Part shown: piece after piece, positions 9,801 to 19,077 of the stretch
How the letters are laid out: every line of letters starts with the position of its first letter
Numbering within the stretch: the first letter of the stretch is position 1
DNA from: Hemicordylus capensis
Taxonomy: Eukaryota > Chordata > Lepidosauria > Squamata > Cordylidae
DNA length: 64,000 nt
Reading direction: 5' to 3'
Assembly: GCF_027244095.1 (NCBI RefSeq)
Contig: NC_069657.1
Coordinates: forward strand, 307,843,674 to 307,907,673
Notes under the pieces: generated by a model
What the model was told of the DNA's origin: nothing
The model's input: the letters and a program-made list of their open reading frames with translations, nothing else
Database searches by the model: none
Made by a program: the position numbers and the translations under genes

Positions 9801-12140
9801 TCTGAATTTTTCCCTTAAACCCTCCCCCGCCCCCAGCAAAGCAGTAGTAGTGTACAATACAATGTACACTATGCACAGTGTACAATGCACAGTGTACAAT
9901 AACCGCCTTGGGGTTTTCTTTTAACGAAAGGCGGTATAAAAATGTAAAAATAAAAAAATTAAATAAATACCTAGCACTGAACACAAGAAAGGCATATTTG
10001 AGACCAATATTCCATACAATTTAATGATCAGTTTAGACAGTCTCCTTAAGACTATTCACTGGCTCTCCTTAACACTAGTCACTGGGCTTACAAACAGCAA
10101 AGGGTTAATATGTATTGTAAAGGGACCCACTGGAGTTTGGGCAGTTTTACTCACTCACGGCTGTTCCAGTGTGGTGGGCTGCCACCACTCTCTGCTTCCA
10201 GAGAGAACTCAAGTTTGGGTCTGAACCAACCTCTGGAGGATCCCCTCTGTCTCTGCAGAGCAGGAGCCAGGCTTAGTTCACCCTTTCAGTTAAGTTTCTC
10301 TTTAAGTTGCTCAACGAAGCAGTCAGCTCATGGGGAGCCGCAATGCCAGAATCTCTGAGCAATGCACATGAGAGTCAAGGTTGTTCTCTCTGAAATATTT
10401 CATTAATCTACAGGAACCAAGGTAAGCAGGGGAGCAGGCAGAGGCGCTATTAGGACAAGGCCATGGGGATCTGGCCCAGTATCCACCACCTGGGGGGTGG
10501 GTGGGCTCCAAGTAGTGCTGGCAGCACTGGCCATCTGCACAGGCCGCTGCAGTAGTGGATGGGGGCCGGGCAGGAGTGGGGATGGGGATGATGGGGCTGT
10601 GCTGCTGAGGCCGTGCTGCATGCTCCACCCGGAGCAGGACTTGGGAGCAGCCTCTGGGCTCAACGTCTCGTCCCAGTGGCTGCTGCTGGTCATGCTTCGC
10701 CCACCCGTAATTTTTGACATTTCTGCAGGTAAGGGGGGGCAGCAGCAGGAGGCCCCCTGAACCTTGGGGGGACCCCCCCCAAAAAATAGCTTTTAATTTT
10801 AACTCGCAGTGGCGGGGCCTCCAAAGCCCTTCACGTCCAAGCACTGAAATTACCTAGGAGTGCCCTTGGGAGCAGGTAGACATTAGGAAAATAAAGCATT
10901 AATCATTTCTAATTCCTAACATACCAAGTCTATAGTAAAATCACTTGAATATCTTGATGAAGGATAATCCAGCAAGTAGGTGGAAAATAGCTGGCATTTA
11001 AAGGCAACACACAACTTTTAAAGCATTTCTTAGGCAAAGCACCTGGAAGGGCAGTGAGCCCTTTCCACCAATCAGAGGTAGGCCACAAGGGATCAGGTTG
11101 ACAGCCCCCCAGCCAATAAGGAGGTGAGATGCCCAGGTGGGCAGAGGTGACTGTGGGACTGGCACCGGTCCATAGTTCAAAAAGTCTTCAGTTACTACCC
11201 TCACCAAAGTGAGTCACTACCTCACTTTACCCTTGCAAAGTGTCCATTTCTCCTGTGTTGGTGAATGGCAGGTCTAGCGGACGCTGTGCACATGATGCTC
11301 TCACTTCAAAATGATGGAGGCTAACTCCCATCATGCCTGCAGTTCCATGCATGTTATATTATCTGTTCATGCTCTCCTGGCTATCGACCAGATTACTTAC
11401 AAACAGCTAAGCTTTTACTCTGATATATTGTACAGGCTGCAATCAACCATACTTTTCTAAACACATTCTGTTAGGATAGAGCACAGAGCTGTTCCCAGAA
11501 ACCACTCGAGCAGGGGGCTCTTTAGTACGTGCTAGACTACAACTCCTCGCCGCGATCAGTGGCATCAGGGATGACAGGCGTTGTAGTCCAGCAGCGGCTG
11601 AACAGCCAGACTGACGCAGCCTGCGGTACAAGGGGAAAGGGTCAGAGAGAAGAGACTAAACTCGCCTGTTATGAGGGCAAGCCACCGTTAGCAGCAGAAG
11701 GCAGAAGCCGCCTTTCCCGCACGTACCCTCCGCGTCCCCAACTGCCGCCGCGGTTCTCGGCCAGCCTCCCAAGGGGAGATGCGCCGCCTAATCCAGCCCC
11801 ACTCGCCGCACCAACTGTTTACCGTCCGAACAAGCGGGACTTTGCCGCCCCGGCGACAAGCGAGCCCGAAAGAAACTAGATTCGTCGGCTGGGAAGCGCC
11901 TAAAAGCTGACACCCCCGTCGCTCGCCCAGCCATCTCAGACCGCTTCGGGCTCCCAGCAGCGACGAGAGAGGACGGGCCGCCCACCCGCTTCGAGAAGAC
12001 CAGGGGGCTCCACTGGGAACTCGCTTCCAGGAACGGCTCTCCCTGCTCAGCGTTCCACGGCACGCACCCCGCGTTTCAACGGTTCCCAACGGCCACTGTA
12101 ACGGCCACTCGCCCCCGCTTACCAACAGATTTCGAAGCAT
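797..12140 (-). CDS. COX7A2: Cytochrome c oxidase subunit 7A2, mitochondrial (4 coding exons)
   Basis: This is a nuclear-encoded small subunit of respiratory complex IV, a single-pass protein of the mitochondrial inner membrane. The coding exons are 12123-12140, 4515-4604, 2228-2312 and 797-855 (18+90+85+59 = 252 nt), giving 83 residues plus stop, the length of human COX7A2. The product starts MLRNLL and continues TLRHISQRTISTASRRQ, which matches the human presequence almost residue for residue. Exon 3 carries the GLPVYLKGGITDALLYR core. Exon 4 ends in the hydrophobic C-terminal helix and MPKKQK. All three introns have GT-AG ends and conserve phase. Intron 1 is 7.5 kb and full of transposons. 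The match favours COX7A2 over COX7A1 or COX7A2L, because ISQRTISTASRR is the COX7A2 presequence. TMEM30A lies next door on the same strand, as in human. Exon boundaries are read by eye from homology and splice sites; no transcript was available. Confidence 0.95.
1782..2154 (+). mobile_element. Tigger/pogo-like MITE (copy 1)
   Basis: A 373-bp element in COX7A2 intron 3 starts CAGTCATCC and ends GGAATGACTG (inverted terminal repeats) and is flanked by TA on both sides. TIRs of this form with a TA target site are typical of Tigger/pogo DNA transposons. It has no transposase. A second copy of the same family lies inverted at 21100-21427. Confidence 0.65.
2228..2312 (-). CDS. COX7A2: COX7A2 coding exon 3
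   Basis: The exon is bounded by an ATTAG acceptor and a GTAAGG donor, is 85 nt long and ends in phase 1. It encodes EDNGLPVYLKGG, the most conserved part of COX7A proteins, followed by ITDALLYRTTMLLTVF, the start of the membrane helix. Confidence 0.94.
2430..3256 (+). mobile_element. L2-clade LINE fragment (reverse transcriptase part)
   Basis: Located in COX7A2 intron 2. Translated segments show L2/CR1-group reverse transcriptase: YLDTFQTGYRAGCGVETALVG, ILSPMLFNIYMKPLGEVI, and NACLKAVMGWMRDKELKLNPSK-like sequence. Frames shift several times and both ends are truncated, so it is an old dead copy. It runs straight into a MITE end at 3259. Confidence 0.8.
3259..3322 (+). mobile_element. Two truncated hAT-like MITE ends
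   Basis: CAGGGTTGATCAACTTCAGC at 3259 is the left end of the CAGxxCTGCTCAAC family. It is broken at about 3308 by TAAGGATGTGCAC (3309), the left end of the TAGGGATGTGCAC family. I could not find the matching right ends, so where the second element stops is unknown. Confidence 0.45.
3330..4510. other. Rest of COX7A2 intron 2; nothing clear
   Basis: No ORF with recognisable homology. The first part may still belong to the MITE beginning at 3309. Confidence 0.35.
4515..4604 (-). CDS. COX7A2: COX7A2 coding exon 2 (presequence and mature N-terminus)
   Basis: The exon is bounded by a TTGCAG acceptor and a GTATTG donor, is 90 nt long and keeps phase 0. It encodes TLRHISQRTISTASRRQMAN followed by RVPEHQKRFQ. 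The Arg/Ser/Thr-rich half is the matrix-targeting presequence; by analogy with human it is cleaved just before the RVPEHQK segment. Confidence 0.95.
4605..5990. other. COX7A2 intron 1, 3' part; nothing recognised
   Basis: Non-coding sequence with no repeat family I can name. Confidence 0.35.
6005..6291. mobile_element. hAT-like MITE, TAGGGATGTGCAC family (copy 1)
   Basis: The element starts TAGGGGTGTGCAC and ends GTACTTTCCTA. It is flanked by AGTTTAAT (5997-6004) and AGTTTAAC (6292-6299), an 8-bp target duplication with one change. The 8-bp duplication points to the hAT superfamily. There is no transposase. The GC-rich interior creates chance ORFs on both strands. Confidence 0.75.
6502..6687. 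mobile_element. hAT-like MITE, CAGTGTTCCCTCTAA family (copy 1)
   Basis: The left end CAGTGGTCCCTCTAA and right end TTAGAGGGAACAGTG are near-perfect inverted repeats. The flanks CTGCAAAA (6494-6501) and CTCCAAAA (6688-6695) match at 7 of 8 bases. The interior is non-coding. Confidence 0.75.
7090..7195 (+). mobile_element. Sauria-type SINE, 5'-truncated
   Basis: This contains the CTCTCAGCCTAATCTACCTC and GTTGTGAGGAT blocks and the AGCGGGATAGAAGTGTAATA end with an AATAAAATAAA tail. The tRNA-like head is missing. Confidence 0.75.
7318..8099 (+). mobile_element. L2-clade LINE, 3' end copy
   Basis: Reverse transcriptase C-terminal sequence (SLNACLVEVMGWMRDNKLKL, SLGVLLDPKLSLVS, TSRLDYCNALYVGL) is followed by the 3' UTR. 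It ends at the hairpin CCACCTAGAG ... CAGGTGGT and an AATAAATAAA-type tail. Part of the C-terminus after LDYCNALYVG is deleted. The 3' end is the same subfamily as the copy at 48505-50878. Confidence 0.85.
8240..8550 (+). promoter_or_regulatory. Promoter-like block in COX7A2 intron 1
   Basis: TCTCGCGAGA at 8277-8286 is the palindromic CGCG promoter element known from vertebrate promoters (bound by BANP). A reverse CCAAT (GATTGG) follows near 8311, and a TATA-like AT run lies near 8445-8460. The sequence could drive a sense or antisense transcript, or be the 5' end of an unrecognised transposon. Function is inferred from motifs only. Confidence 0.35.
8575..8860 (+). repeat. GA run followed by a two-copy GC-rich tandem duplication
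   Basis: A (GA)n stretch at about 8575-8600 precedes two diverged copies of an about 130-bp unit. Each copy contains GGCAAGGGAC, CCTGTCAG, CCTGAGGGGA, CCATGG, GCGGCAGCA and GGAAGGGCC in the same order. The copies start near 8605 and 8738. Confidence 0.6.
8861..9075 (+). other. Possible first-exon-like ORF segment, identity unknown
   Basis: From ATG at 8918 the frame reads MTKRREGNGSNRTEEEQQEC and continues acidic and Ser-rich. A GAG/GTGAGTGG splice-donor-like site lies at about 9006-9014. It could be the 5' exon of a transposase or a chance ORF downstream of the promoter-like block. I recognise no domain. Confidence 0.2.
9508..9625. mobile_element. hAT-like MITE remnant, GGACTACAAC family
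   Basis: CTGTGGTCCTCCAG and GGACTACAAACTCCC are followed by an inverted copy ending CTGTAGTCCAACA. This is the usual internal palindrome of the family. The ends are too worn to place a target duplication. Confidence 0.55.
9838..9898. repeat. Short palindromic tandem repeat (TGTACA/TGCACA)
   Basis: GTACAATACAATGTACAC and two further GTGTACAAT/TGCACA units make a self-complementary run just before a LINE tail. Confidence 0.5.
9899..9970 (+). mobile_element. LINE 3' end fragment (L2-like)
   Basis: ACCGCCTT ... AAGGCGGTATAAAAATG followed by an A-rich AAATAAATA tail is the 3' terminal hairpin of the L2-type LINEs seen elsewhere here. Confidence 0.6.
10000..11520. other. COX7A2 intron 1, 5' part; GC-rich in places, unassigned
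   Basis: About 10430-10800 is GC-rich with runs of G and C and open frames on both strands, none with recognisable homology. It looks like repeat-derived sequence, but I cannot name a family. Confidence 0.3.
11528..11603. mobile_element. Worn hAT-like MITE core near COX7A2 exon 1
   Basis: CTAGACTACAACTCCTC and an inverted GTTGTAGTCCAGCAGC about 50 bp apart are the palindromic core shared with the MITEs at 30603 and 34188. The ends are lost. Confidence 0.45.
12123..12140 (-). CDS. COX7A2: COX7A2 coding exon 1 (MLRNLL)
   Basis: An 18-nt coding exon encodes MLRNLL, identical to the human start, and is followed by a GTAAGC donor. It is too short to stand out as an ORF and was recognised from the protein family. 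It lies at the edge of a CpG-rich block. Confidence 0.93.
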
Positions 12141-12300
12141 CTTCGCGCGGCTTCCCGTTCACCTCTTCCTCTCCAACACAGTCGGGACAAGGGCACCGGA
12201 AAAGGAAGTAATTTGCCGCTTGCCGTGATGAGCCCCTTGTAGCCCAAACTTCCGCCTAAAATTGAAAGCCGTCATTATGGGCTCTGAGCGGTGTCGCTCT
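12141..12300 (-). promoter_or_regulatory. COX7A2: COX7A2 promoter with paired ETS/NRF-2 motifs
   Basis: Directly upstream of the start codon lies a CpG-rich block without an obvious TATA box. The stretch 12195-12210 reads ACCGGAAAAGGAAGTA, two GGAA cores eight bases apart. Tandem ETS sites bound by NRF-2 (GABP) are the known control of many nuclear COX genes. The transcription start is probably close to these sites; this is inferred from the motifs alone. Confidence 0.6.
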
Positions 12301-12877
12301 AGACCTTTAGATCTCTATGGTGAAACTTTCCCGTACTTTGCGTTAGTAGAATGCAAAGCCAGTCCAGACTCCAGTTTTAGACCGGAGGTGCCAGGAAGGA
12401 AGGCCTGCGATGGCGTGCTGTGCGATGCGAGTGGTCTTTAAAACAAACAAACAAACAAGCAACAATAAAACCTCCATGAAACAGCCTCCGGCCGTCCTAT
12501 ACTGAGCGTCCCGTAATCAATCATATAGCCAGAGTACTAAAGGAAACTTAGAGCGTCTCAGGGATGATAGATTTAAGCCTTTCGTGCGGCCCTCTGCTCG
12601 CCTGAGCCACAATCACGCAGCCAAAGATCAAGGCGCAATGGTCTTCAAACAAAGTGCCATTCACAAGCTGTGTAACTTTCCGACTCTTATCTATGCAATG
12701 CTTACTCGGAAGTAAGTCCCACTGAGCTGCATGGAACTTATTCCCAAGTAAAGCGGTCATCCTCTGTCTCCTTTCTTCAGGGTAATCCCAACTGAATTCA
12801 GCGGTAAACTTCTGAGTAAAAAGCAAGTTTCGAGCTTACACTGACTGGATATGGAAGCAAAGCACTGACATAGTTGA

Positions 12878-13467
12878 TGCTGATACCTATGAGCCTAGAC
12901 CATGGGCCTATGGTCAGGCCTGTGATCATGTCTGAACCATAGGGACTCCATTTTGGAGTCCTGTTAGCCTGACTCTGAGTATACTGTGGGAATCAGGTCA
13001 GCACCTAATCAAGCTAGCTTTGCTGTGTTAACAACAGGATGCTCTGTTCTTTGTCATGTCAGCCCACTAGGCTGGCTGACACTATCTCTTTAGCTACTTA
13101 TTGCTTTCACACCCTAGTACTAGGCTGCGGTACTCTTGCTAGGGGGAGATGAGCAGATAAACTATTGCCACGGTAGATACATTTTAGGGCCCTTACAATG
13201 GTCCTGCTGTGAGCTTCAAGGTTCTGTATGATGATGGATCACCTCCTGCGCTGGGATTGGTGGTTTGCTTGCATGTACCAATCTGTATCAAGTATGCTTT
13301 GGTGTTTTTTCTTGACTATGTATAAAAGCTGTGGGCAGACTCCTCCCGGGGGTCCGTCTTGTCTTTGGGAACTATCCCCTAGACGGCCACTTTGTTATTC
13401 TGCAGAATCCAATAAAGTTTCTTTGAACTATAAAGTTTTCTCCTTCTTGGTAAAGCGAGAATTGGCA
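12878..13467 (+). mobile_element. Solo LTR of an endogenous retrovirus (fossil)
   Basis: This is a 590-bp block with promoter and polyadenylation layout: CCAT-rich U3, TATAAAA at about 13321, and AATAAA at 13411-13416. It starts TG and ends CA, with GTTGA and GTTGT on the two sides as a possible 5-bp target duplication. No internal viral genes are next to it, so it is a solo LTR left by recombination. The family is not identified; the layout resembles gammaretrovirus-like LTRs. The boundaries are inferred. Confidence 0.5.
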
Positions 13468-13490
13468 GTTGTCTACCAAGTAGATAATGT

Positions 13491-15189
13491 GTGATGCCTG
13501 ATGATGTGGACAAGCTGCTTGGGGCGGTGTGGCCTACCACTTGTTCTCTGGATCCTTGCTCGACTTGGCTGCTTTTATCTAGCAGGGAGATTGTTGGAGA
13601 TGGCCAGTTAATATCATTAACTCATCGCTGAGGGAGGGTAGGATGCCTCCTTGTTTGAAGGAGGCAATTATTAGACCACTTCTTAAGAAGCCTTCTCTAG
13701 ATCCCTCAGTGATGGACAGTTATAGGCTCCAATCTCCCATGGTTGGGTAAGGTGATTGAGAGAGTGGTGGCTAACCAGCTCCAGGCAGTTTTGGAGGAAA
13801 CCGATTATCTAGACCCATTTCAAACTGGCTTTAGAGCGGGCTAAGGGGTTGAGTCTGCCTTGGTCGGCCTGATGGATAACCTTTACCGGGGAATTGACAG
13901 AGGGAGTGTGACTCTGCTGGTTCTTTTGGATCTCTTGGCGGCGTTCGATACCATCGACCATGATATCCTTCTGGATCACCTGGGGGAATTGGGGATAGGG
14001 GGCACTGCTTTGCAGTGGTTCCGCTCCTATCTCTCAGGCAGATTCCAGATGGTGGAGCTTGGTGACAGTTCCTCTTTCAAACAAGAGCTATTACATGGAG
14101 TCCCTCACCCTCGGGGCTCCATTTTGTCACCAATGCTTTTTAATATTTACGAGAAACCACTCAGTGAGGTCATCAGGAGATTTGGTCCAGGATGTTATCA
14201 GTATGCTGATGTCACCCAAATCTATTTCTCCTTATCATCATCATCAGGAAATGGCATTCACTCCCTAAATGCCTGCCTATGGGCAGTAATGGGCTGGATG
14301 AGGGATAAGACAGAGGTGCTCATTGTGGGGGATCAGCATTTAAGAGATGAGTTAAATGGATGGGGTTAACTGGATGGGATTACAGTCTCCCAGAAGGAAC
14401 AGGTACGCAGCTTGGGAGTGCTCTTGGATCTAGGCCTCACCATGGTATCTCAGGTGGAGGCTATAGACAGGAGCGCTTTCTATCAGCTTCGGCTGATTCG
14501 ACAGCTGCATCCATTCCTTGAAGAGAACGATCTCAAAACAGTAGTGCATCAGCTGGTAACCTCCAGGCTTGACTACTGCAATGCGCTCTACGTGGGGCTG
14601 CCTTTGTACGTAGTTCAGAAACTTCAGTTAGTCCAAAATGCGGCAGCCGGATTGGTCTCTGGGGTAACCCGGAGAGACCATATTATGCCTGTCTTAAAAC
14701 AGCTGCACTGGCTGCCAATATGTTTCTGGGCAAAATTACAAAGTGCTGGTTATTACCTTTAAAGCCCTGAATGGCTTGGGTCCGGGTTACCTTAGAGAGC
14801 GCCTTCTTCGGTATGATCCCCATCGCTCATTGAGGTCATCTGGAGAGGTCCGTCTCCAGTTGCCACTGGTATGTCTGGTGGCGACTCAGAACCGGGCCTT
14901 TTCTGCAGCTGCTCCTGGTCTATGGAATGCACTCCCGGCAGATATCTGCAGTTTAGGCTCGCTGTCGGCCTTTAAGAGAGCCCTAAAAACCTATTTATTT
15001 GGCCTGACCTTCCAAGGCTTATAAAGTGTTGTTGTTTTTAAAAGTATTTTGATTGGTTTTAAATTGTTTTAATCATTTTTGAATTGTTTTTATATTGTTT
15101 TAGCATTGTTTTAATTGTGGGTTTTATGTCTTTTTAAAAGTTATTGTACACTGCCCAGAGCCTCTGGATGGGGCGATTTAGAAATGAAA

Positions 15190-15220
<31 letters not shown>

Positions 15221-15221
15221 A
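13491..15221 (+). mobile_element. L2-clade LINE, 5'-truncated copy with complete 3' end
   Basis: Reverse transcriptase blocks run in order: PTTCSLDPCSTWLL-like, TLLVLLDLLAAFDTIDHDIL, LQWFRSYLSGRFQMVELGD, ILSPMLFNIY and SRLDYCNALYVGLPLYVVQK. The RT active-site YADD region reads YADVTQ here. A 3' UTR ends GCCCAGAGCCTCTGGATGGG and an (AAAT)n tail of about 40 bp. Frames shift at several points and one stretch is deleted after MGWMRDK, so the copy is dead. It is the same subfamily as the LINE nested at 55030-57622. Confidence 0.9.
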
Positions 15222-16575
15222 AACCCATTGAATGCGATGTAAAGATCCCCACCCACTGCCACAAGTCACGTGCAGGGCTTCCAGATAAAAAATCCAAGAT
15301 AAAAAGTAGCAGGAAGACCACACTTCCAGGACTACGATGCTTTTCCCTCCCGCATGCCGCTGAGTCCTGTGCCTTTAATAGCTAAGAAGTAGCCAATCAA
15401 CAGTCAATGTGCCCCCCACCCCCCTTTATTTTCTTTTTTACTGAACCATCTTTCTTCTGGGAATCACTTCACCTGCTGAATTTCTGCCTGCTACTGGTGC
15501 AGCGGGGAAGTAACTTGCTTAGGGAGCAAGAGCTTGCTGGTTGCTCACCCCAAATGTCCTGGTGAGCCAGAACTAACCACAATGTATTGTTTGGGGCCCA
15601 AAGTCAATTTTCAGTACATTATTACAATATAATTATTTACAATTATAATTATTTAAAATATTAATAAAAGCAATTATTCGTTACATGTAGATCTATTACC
15701 CTTGTCAACTGTGATGAAATGCAGATCTTCATCTTAGCTCAGGATTGCCTGATATTTCCTGAGTGCTCTGAATGGGAGACATTCCTCCCTTTTGTTATTA
15801 AATGGGGACAGTTTCTTACTTTTGTTATTGATGGGGCAGGGCCATCCAGCTACAGGCCTAAGCCCTTTTTCACAATAGGTAACTGGCTCAAACCGGTCTC
15901 ACCTTTAGACATGTAAGTTCAGACCCTTTAAAGAGGAGGAACCTCCAGTTTAGAGGGAGAATCTCATCCCTGGATTGGCCTAAGACCAGCGTTACATCAG
16001 AGATGCGCCGACCCTTTCCATTGGATCCCAGAGCTGTCTATTTCTAGAAGTGTGGGAAAGACTTCCACCTTTTTAATCTCTATAAATTAGGAGCCAAGAA
16101 CCCCTCCATTTCATCATCAGTACAGTCATGGGTTGCCAGCAACCAGGCACCATGTCACTAGCTGCTACTAATATCTAGAAAAGGAGAAGCTGTAGAGGAA
16201 AGTATAGAATAACCCCTGTTTCATCACAATTGGCTGGCAGCAGGTGGGACTGAAATTGAATTGTTTTGCAAGACTAAGAGCCAAAACCAGGTTCCACAGA
16301 AAAGATGGAAAGGAATAAACAAACATACAGATGAAAGCGTTTTCTGTTCGATTTTAGTCAGGATTCAGTAAGGGATCAGTGAGGAGCCTAGAGATGGATT
16401 CAGCTTTTGAGAAGCAGTCCTTCAGCAGCCCTGACACCCCAGTACTTAGACAAGAGGAGAAGAGGGTACAGCAGCCTTTCCCTGCCAAGCGGTCCTATTA
16501 GTGAGTGAAGGATAGCTTCGCATAAAGAGAAAGTGCTACAACTGAAGACAGAAAAATTCCATCAGGAAATCAATC
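15222..16575. other. Intergenic; nothing recognised
   Basis: Low-complexity AT patches lie near 15620-15670. I see no ORF with homology and no named repeat. Confidence 0.35.
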
Positions 16576-16579
16576 AATC

Positions 16580-17290
16580 CAGGGGCGTAATTACTGTTGG
16601 GCAAGGGGAAACAACTGTCTTGGGGCCTGCTGTCTTGAGGCCCCCCCCGAGACACGTCATATGACTCCCCATTGCCTCTCCGCCCAGTCCGGTATTCCTT
16701 CAGGACGACTCTGTCTCGACACCACTTGGCTGAGGGATGGCTTCCAGGGGGTGAGCCAGTAATAGTCCTTCTCCCACACACACCCCGGCAGCGGTGATTT
16801 CACTCCCAGAGCGATGCAGGGCCTGCCATTCGGCCCCGGCTGCGTCTCTTCCCAACTGTGAGGCGCACCTGCTAGGTGGAAAGAGCGTTGCTGTGACAAT
16901 CGATTGTCACAGCGACGCTCTTTCCACTGCGCAGGCATGCCTCGCAGTTTGGAACAGACACAGCTGATTGGGCCAAATGGCAGGCCCTGCATCGCTCTGG
17001 GAGTGAGACCGCCGCTGCCGGGGACGGGAGAAGGACTACTCCTGACTCACCCCCGGCAGTAGCAATCTCCCCCCCAGAGCGATGCAGAGCCTGCCATTCG
17101 ATCCTAGCCGTGTCTTTTCCCAACTGCGAGGGCACGCCTGCGCAGTGGACAGAACGTTGCAGAGATCAATCGTCACAGCAACGCTCTTTCCACTGTGCAG
17201 GCCCTGCATGGCTCTGGGAATGAGACCACCGCTGCCGCGGCAGGGCGGGGACTGCTCCTGGCTCACCCCCTGGCAGTCATCCCTCGGCCA
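16580..17290. mobile_element. Foldback DNA element starting CAGGGGCGTAA, with a duplicated hairpin
   Basis: The block starts CAGGGGCGTAATTACTG. Arms at about 16736-16900 and 16903-17050 are reverse complements. A second pair (about 17048-17170 and 17173-17270) repeats the same unit. The centre of the first hairpin (16876-16927) has 25-bp arms with one mismatch around CG. The right end is not certain: a CGCCCCTG end of the same type lies far away at 20189. Confidence 0.5.
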
Positions 17291-17354
17291 TGCGGTGGCA
17301 GAAATGTAAAAGAAAATGCACGGAGGCTTGGCGGGATGGGGTGGCTCCTCTCAT

Positions 17355-17730
17355 AAAGCCTGCAGTCTCTCTCTCTCTCCCCTCAAGCCTGCAGTCCTGC
17401 CCCATCCTTTCCCTCTTTCCGCCATCTCCATTCTTTCTCACGCACACATGAAGCCTCCCTGCTCTCCCATCCTTTCCACCGTCTCCATTCTCTTTCTCAC
17501 ATGTGTGAAGCCTCCTTGCCCCCCATCCTTTCCCTCTTTTTTTCCTCCTCTCCATGCTCACTCGTGCTCTCTATCACCAATCCTCCTGTCCTGCCCCATC
17601 CTCTCCCTCTTTCTTCCCCCCTCTCCATTCTCTCTCAAGCCATGCCTCCTGCCACATCCTCCCCCCTCTCTCCAAGCCTCCTGCCACATCCTTTCCCTCT
17701 TTCTTTCCCCCTCTTCCTTCTGATCAAAAT
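17355..17730. repeat. Pyrimidine-rich minisatellite
   Basis: About six imperfect copies of a roughly 55-65 bp unit carry AAGCCTCC, TGCCCCATCC, TTTCCCTCTTT and TCTCCATTCTC in order. The long ORFs here come from this low-complexity strand bias. Confidence 0.7.
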
Positions 17731-17735
17731 GTAAT

Positions 17736-19055
17736 CCTCTTATCCAAAATTATGAGGAAAATGTCTCTAATTTTTTCCTAACAACTGCTCCATGTTAAGT
17801 GTGATGATTTAGTAGAGGTGGAAAGGAAGAACAATGCATTTTATTATGTATTTTGTACAGATTGTATAGTATTTATTTTATTAGAATGAATTTTAATTCA
17901 ATTTATTTTATCATTTCAAATTGATCTTGGCCTGCGAGAACTTCAAAAGTTAAATTTTGATTAAATTCATTTTAATTAATTTCACTTTAATTTAATTAAT
18001 GGATTTATATTAAGTGTTACTTTAATAATTAGCACCCTAAAAGTTGCCCTCAGCCCCCATGAGACAAGTCACTGTCAGTTTTGGCCCACCAGGTCATTTT
18101 TGTTGTATAGGCCTGGCTTACACAAAGGGAGTGGATACTGCTGACGCAACAACAAAAGTATTGTTTAAGAAGAGAATAATTAAAAGATGAGAGTTCAAGT
18201 TTTCATAGCTTTAGAACATATAAAGGGATTGAAGATTGTCTGTTTAAGATACAACTACTGTAAGTGTTCAATAAATAATATTGAGAAAGCCACATTACCA
18301 GCTTTTTTCAGTGTAGTTTTGTGATTTGTTAAGCACTTCACTAAAAAATAGTGTTCCTTTCTCTTTGGTGCTCCTTTAAGGTATTTGAAATATGTCACTT
18401 AATTATCATACAAAGCTGAGCAATGATAACTGCCAGTTTATTTGCAAAAGAATAGTACAATGAAGTACAGAATTCATCACTAGGCAATATCAAGCTGTAC
18501 TGTCTTTCTTGTCCAACAAAAGAAAACCAAGATTCTTCTAGATTTGTTCACCTATTGCCTTTTTAAAAACACATTTTATTTTTTTTAAAAAAATAATTAA
18601 AATGATTCACAGCATGTATTTAATTTCCGATAATATTTATAATTCTAAAAAGGACAGGCTTTATCTTAAACATGGTAATATTCCAGGACCATGATAGTGA
18701 TTTAGCTATGGGTTAATCTTGCAGAGATGTTACAAACTGCTGAACTTGTAGAAAACAACAGTGTGCTGAATTTGACAGTTGAAGGCAAGAAGGAAATGAG
18801 TGAGTCTGAATTACATCTATCTACCTCATGGTATCTTAGCATCTATCTAGCTAAGCAACATACTCTTACCTCTAGTGTTTCTAGTGTGTTTTAGGCATTA
18901 AAAGTAGCACAAATATATAATATTTGATTGATACATCTCACTATATATTGTGAAGTGTGCGTGTGTGTATTCAGTGAAATGTATTTCCAGGCAGCATACT
19001 TATTTTGAAACAGGCTTAAATCCTTGGGGGACTGGAGTGTTAGATATCATAGTAT
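17736..19055. other. AT-rich intergenic; nothing recognised
   Basis: AT-rich sequence with TTAATT runs near 17880-18010. No ORF or named repeat is seen. Confidence 0.35.
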
Positions 19056-19077
19056 ATGGGTGGTGATGAGATGTCAT

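Noticed and set aside
11688-12140. 150-residue minus-strand ORF starting at the COX7A2 ATG
   Set aside because: Only the first six codons are coding; the rest is read-through into intron 1 past a clear GT donor.
17316-17781. Pro/Ser/Leu-rich ORFs of 75-135 residues
   Set aside because: They are translations of a pyrimidine minisatellite.
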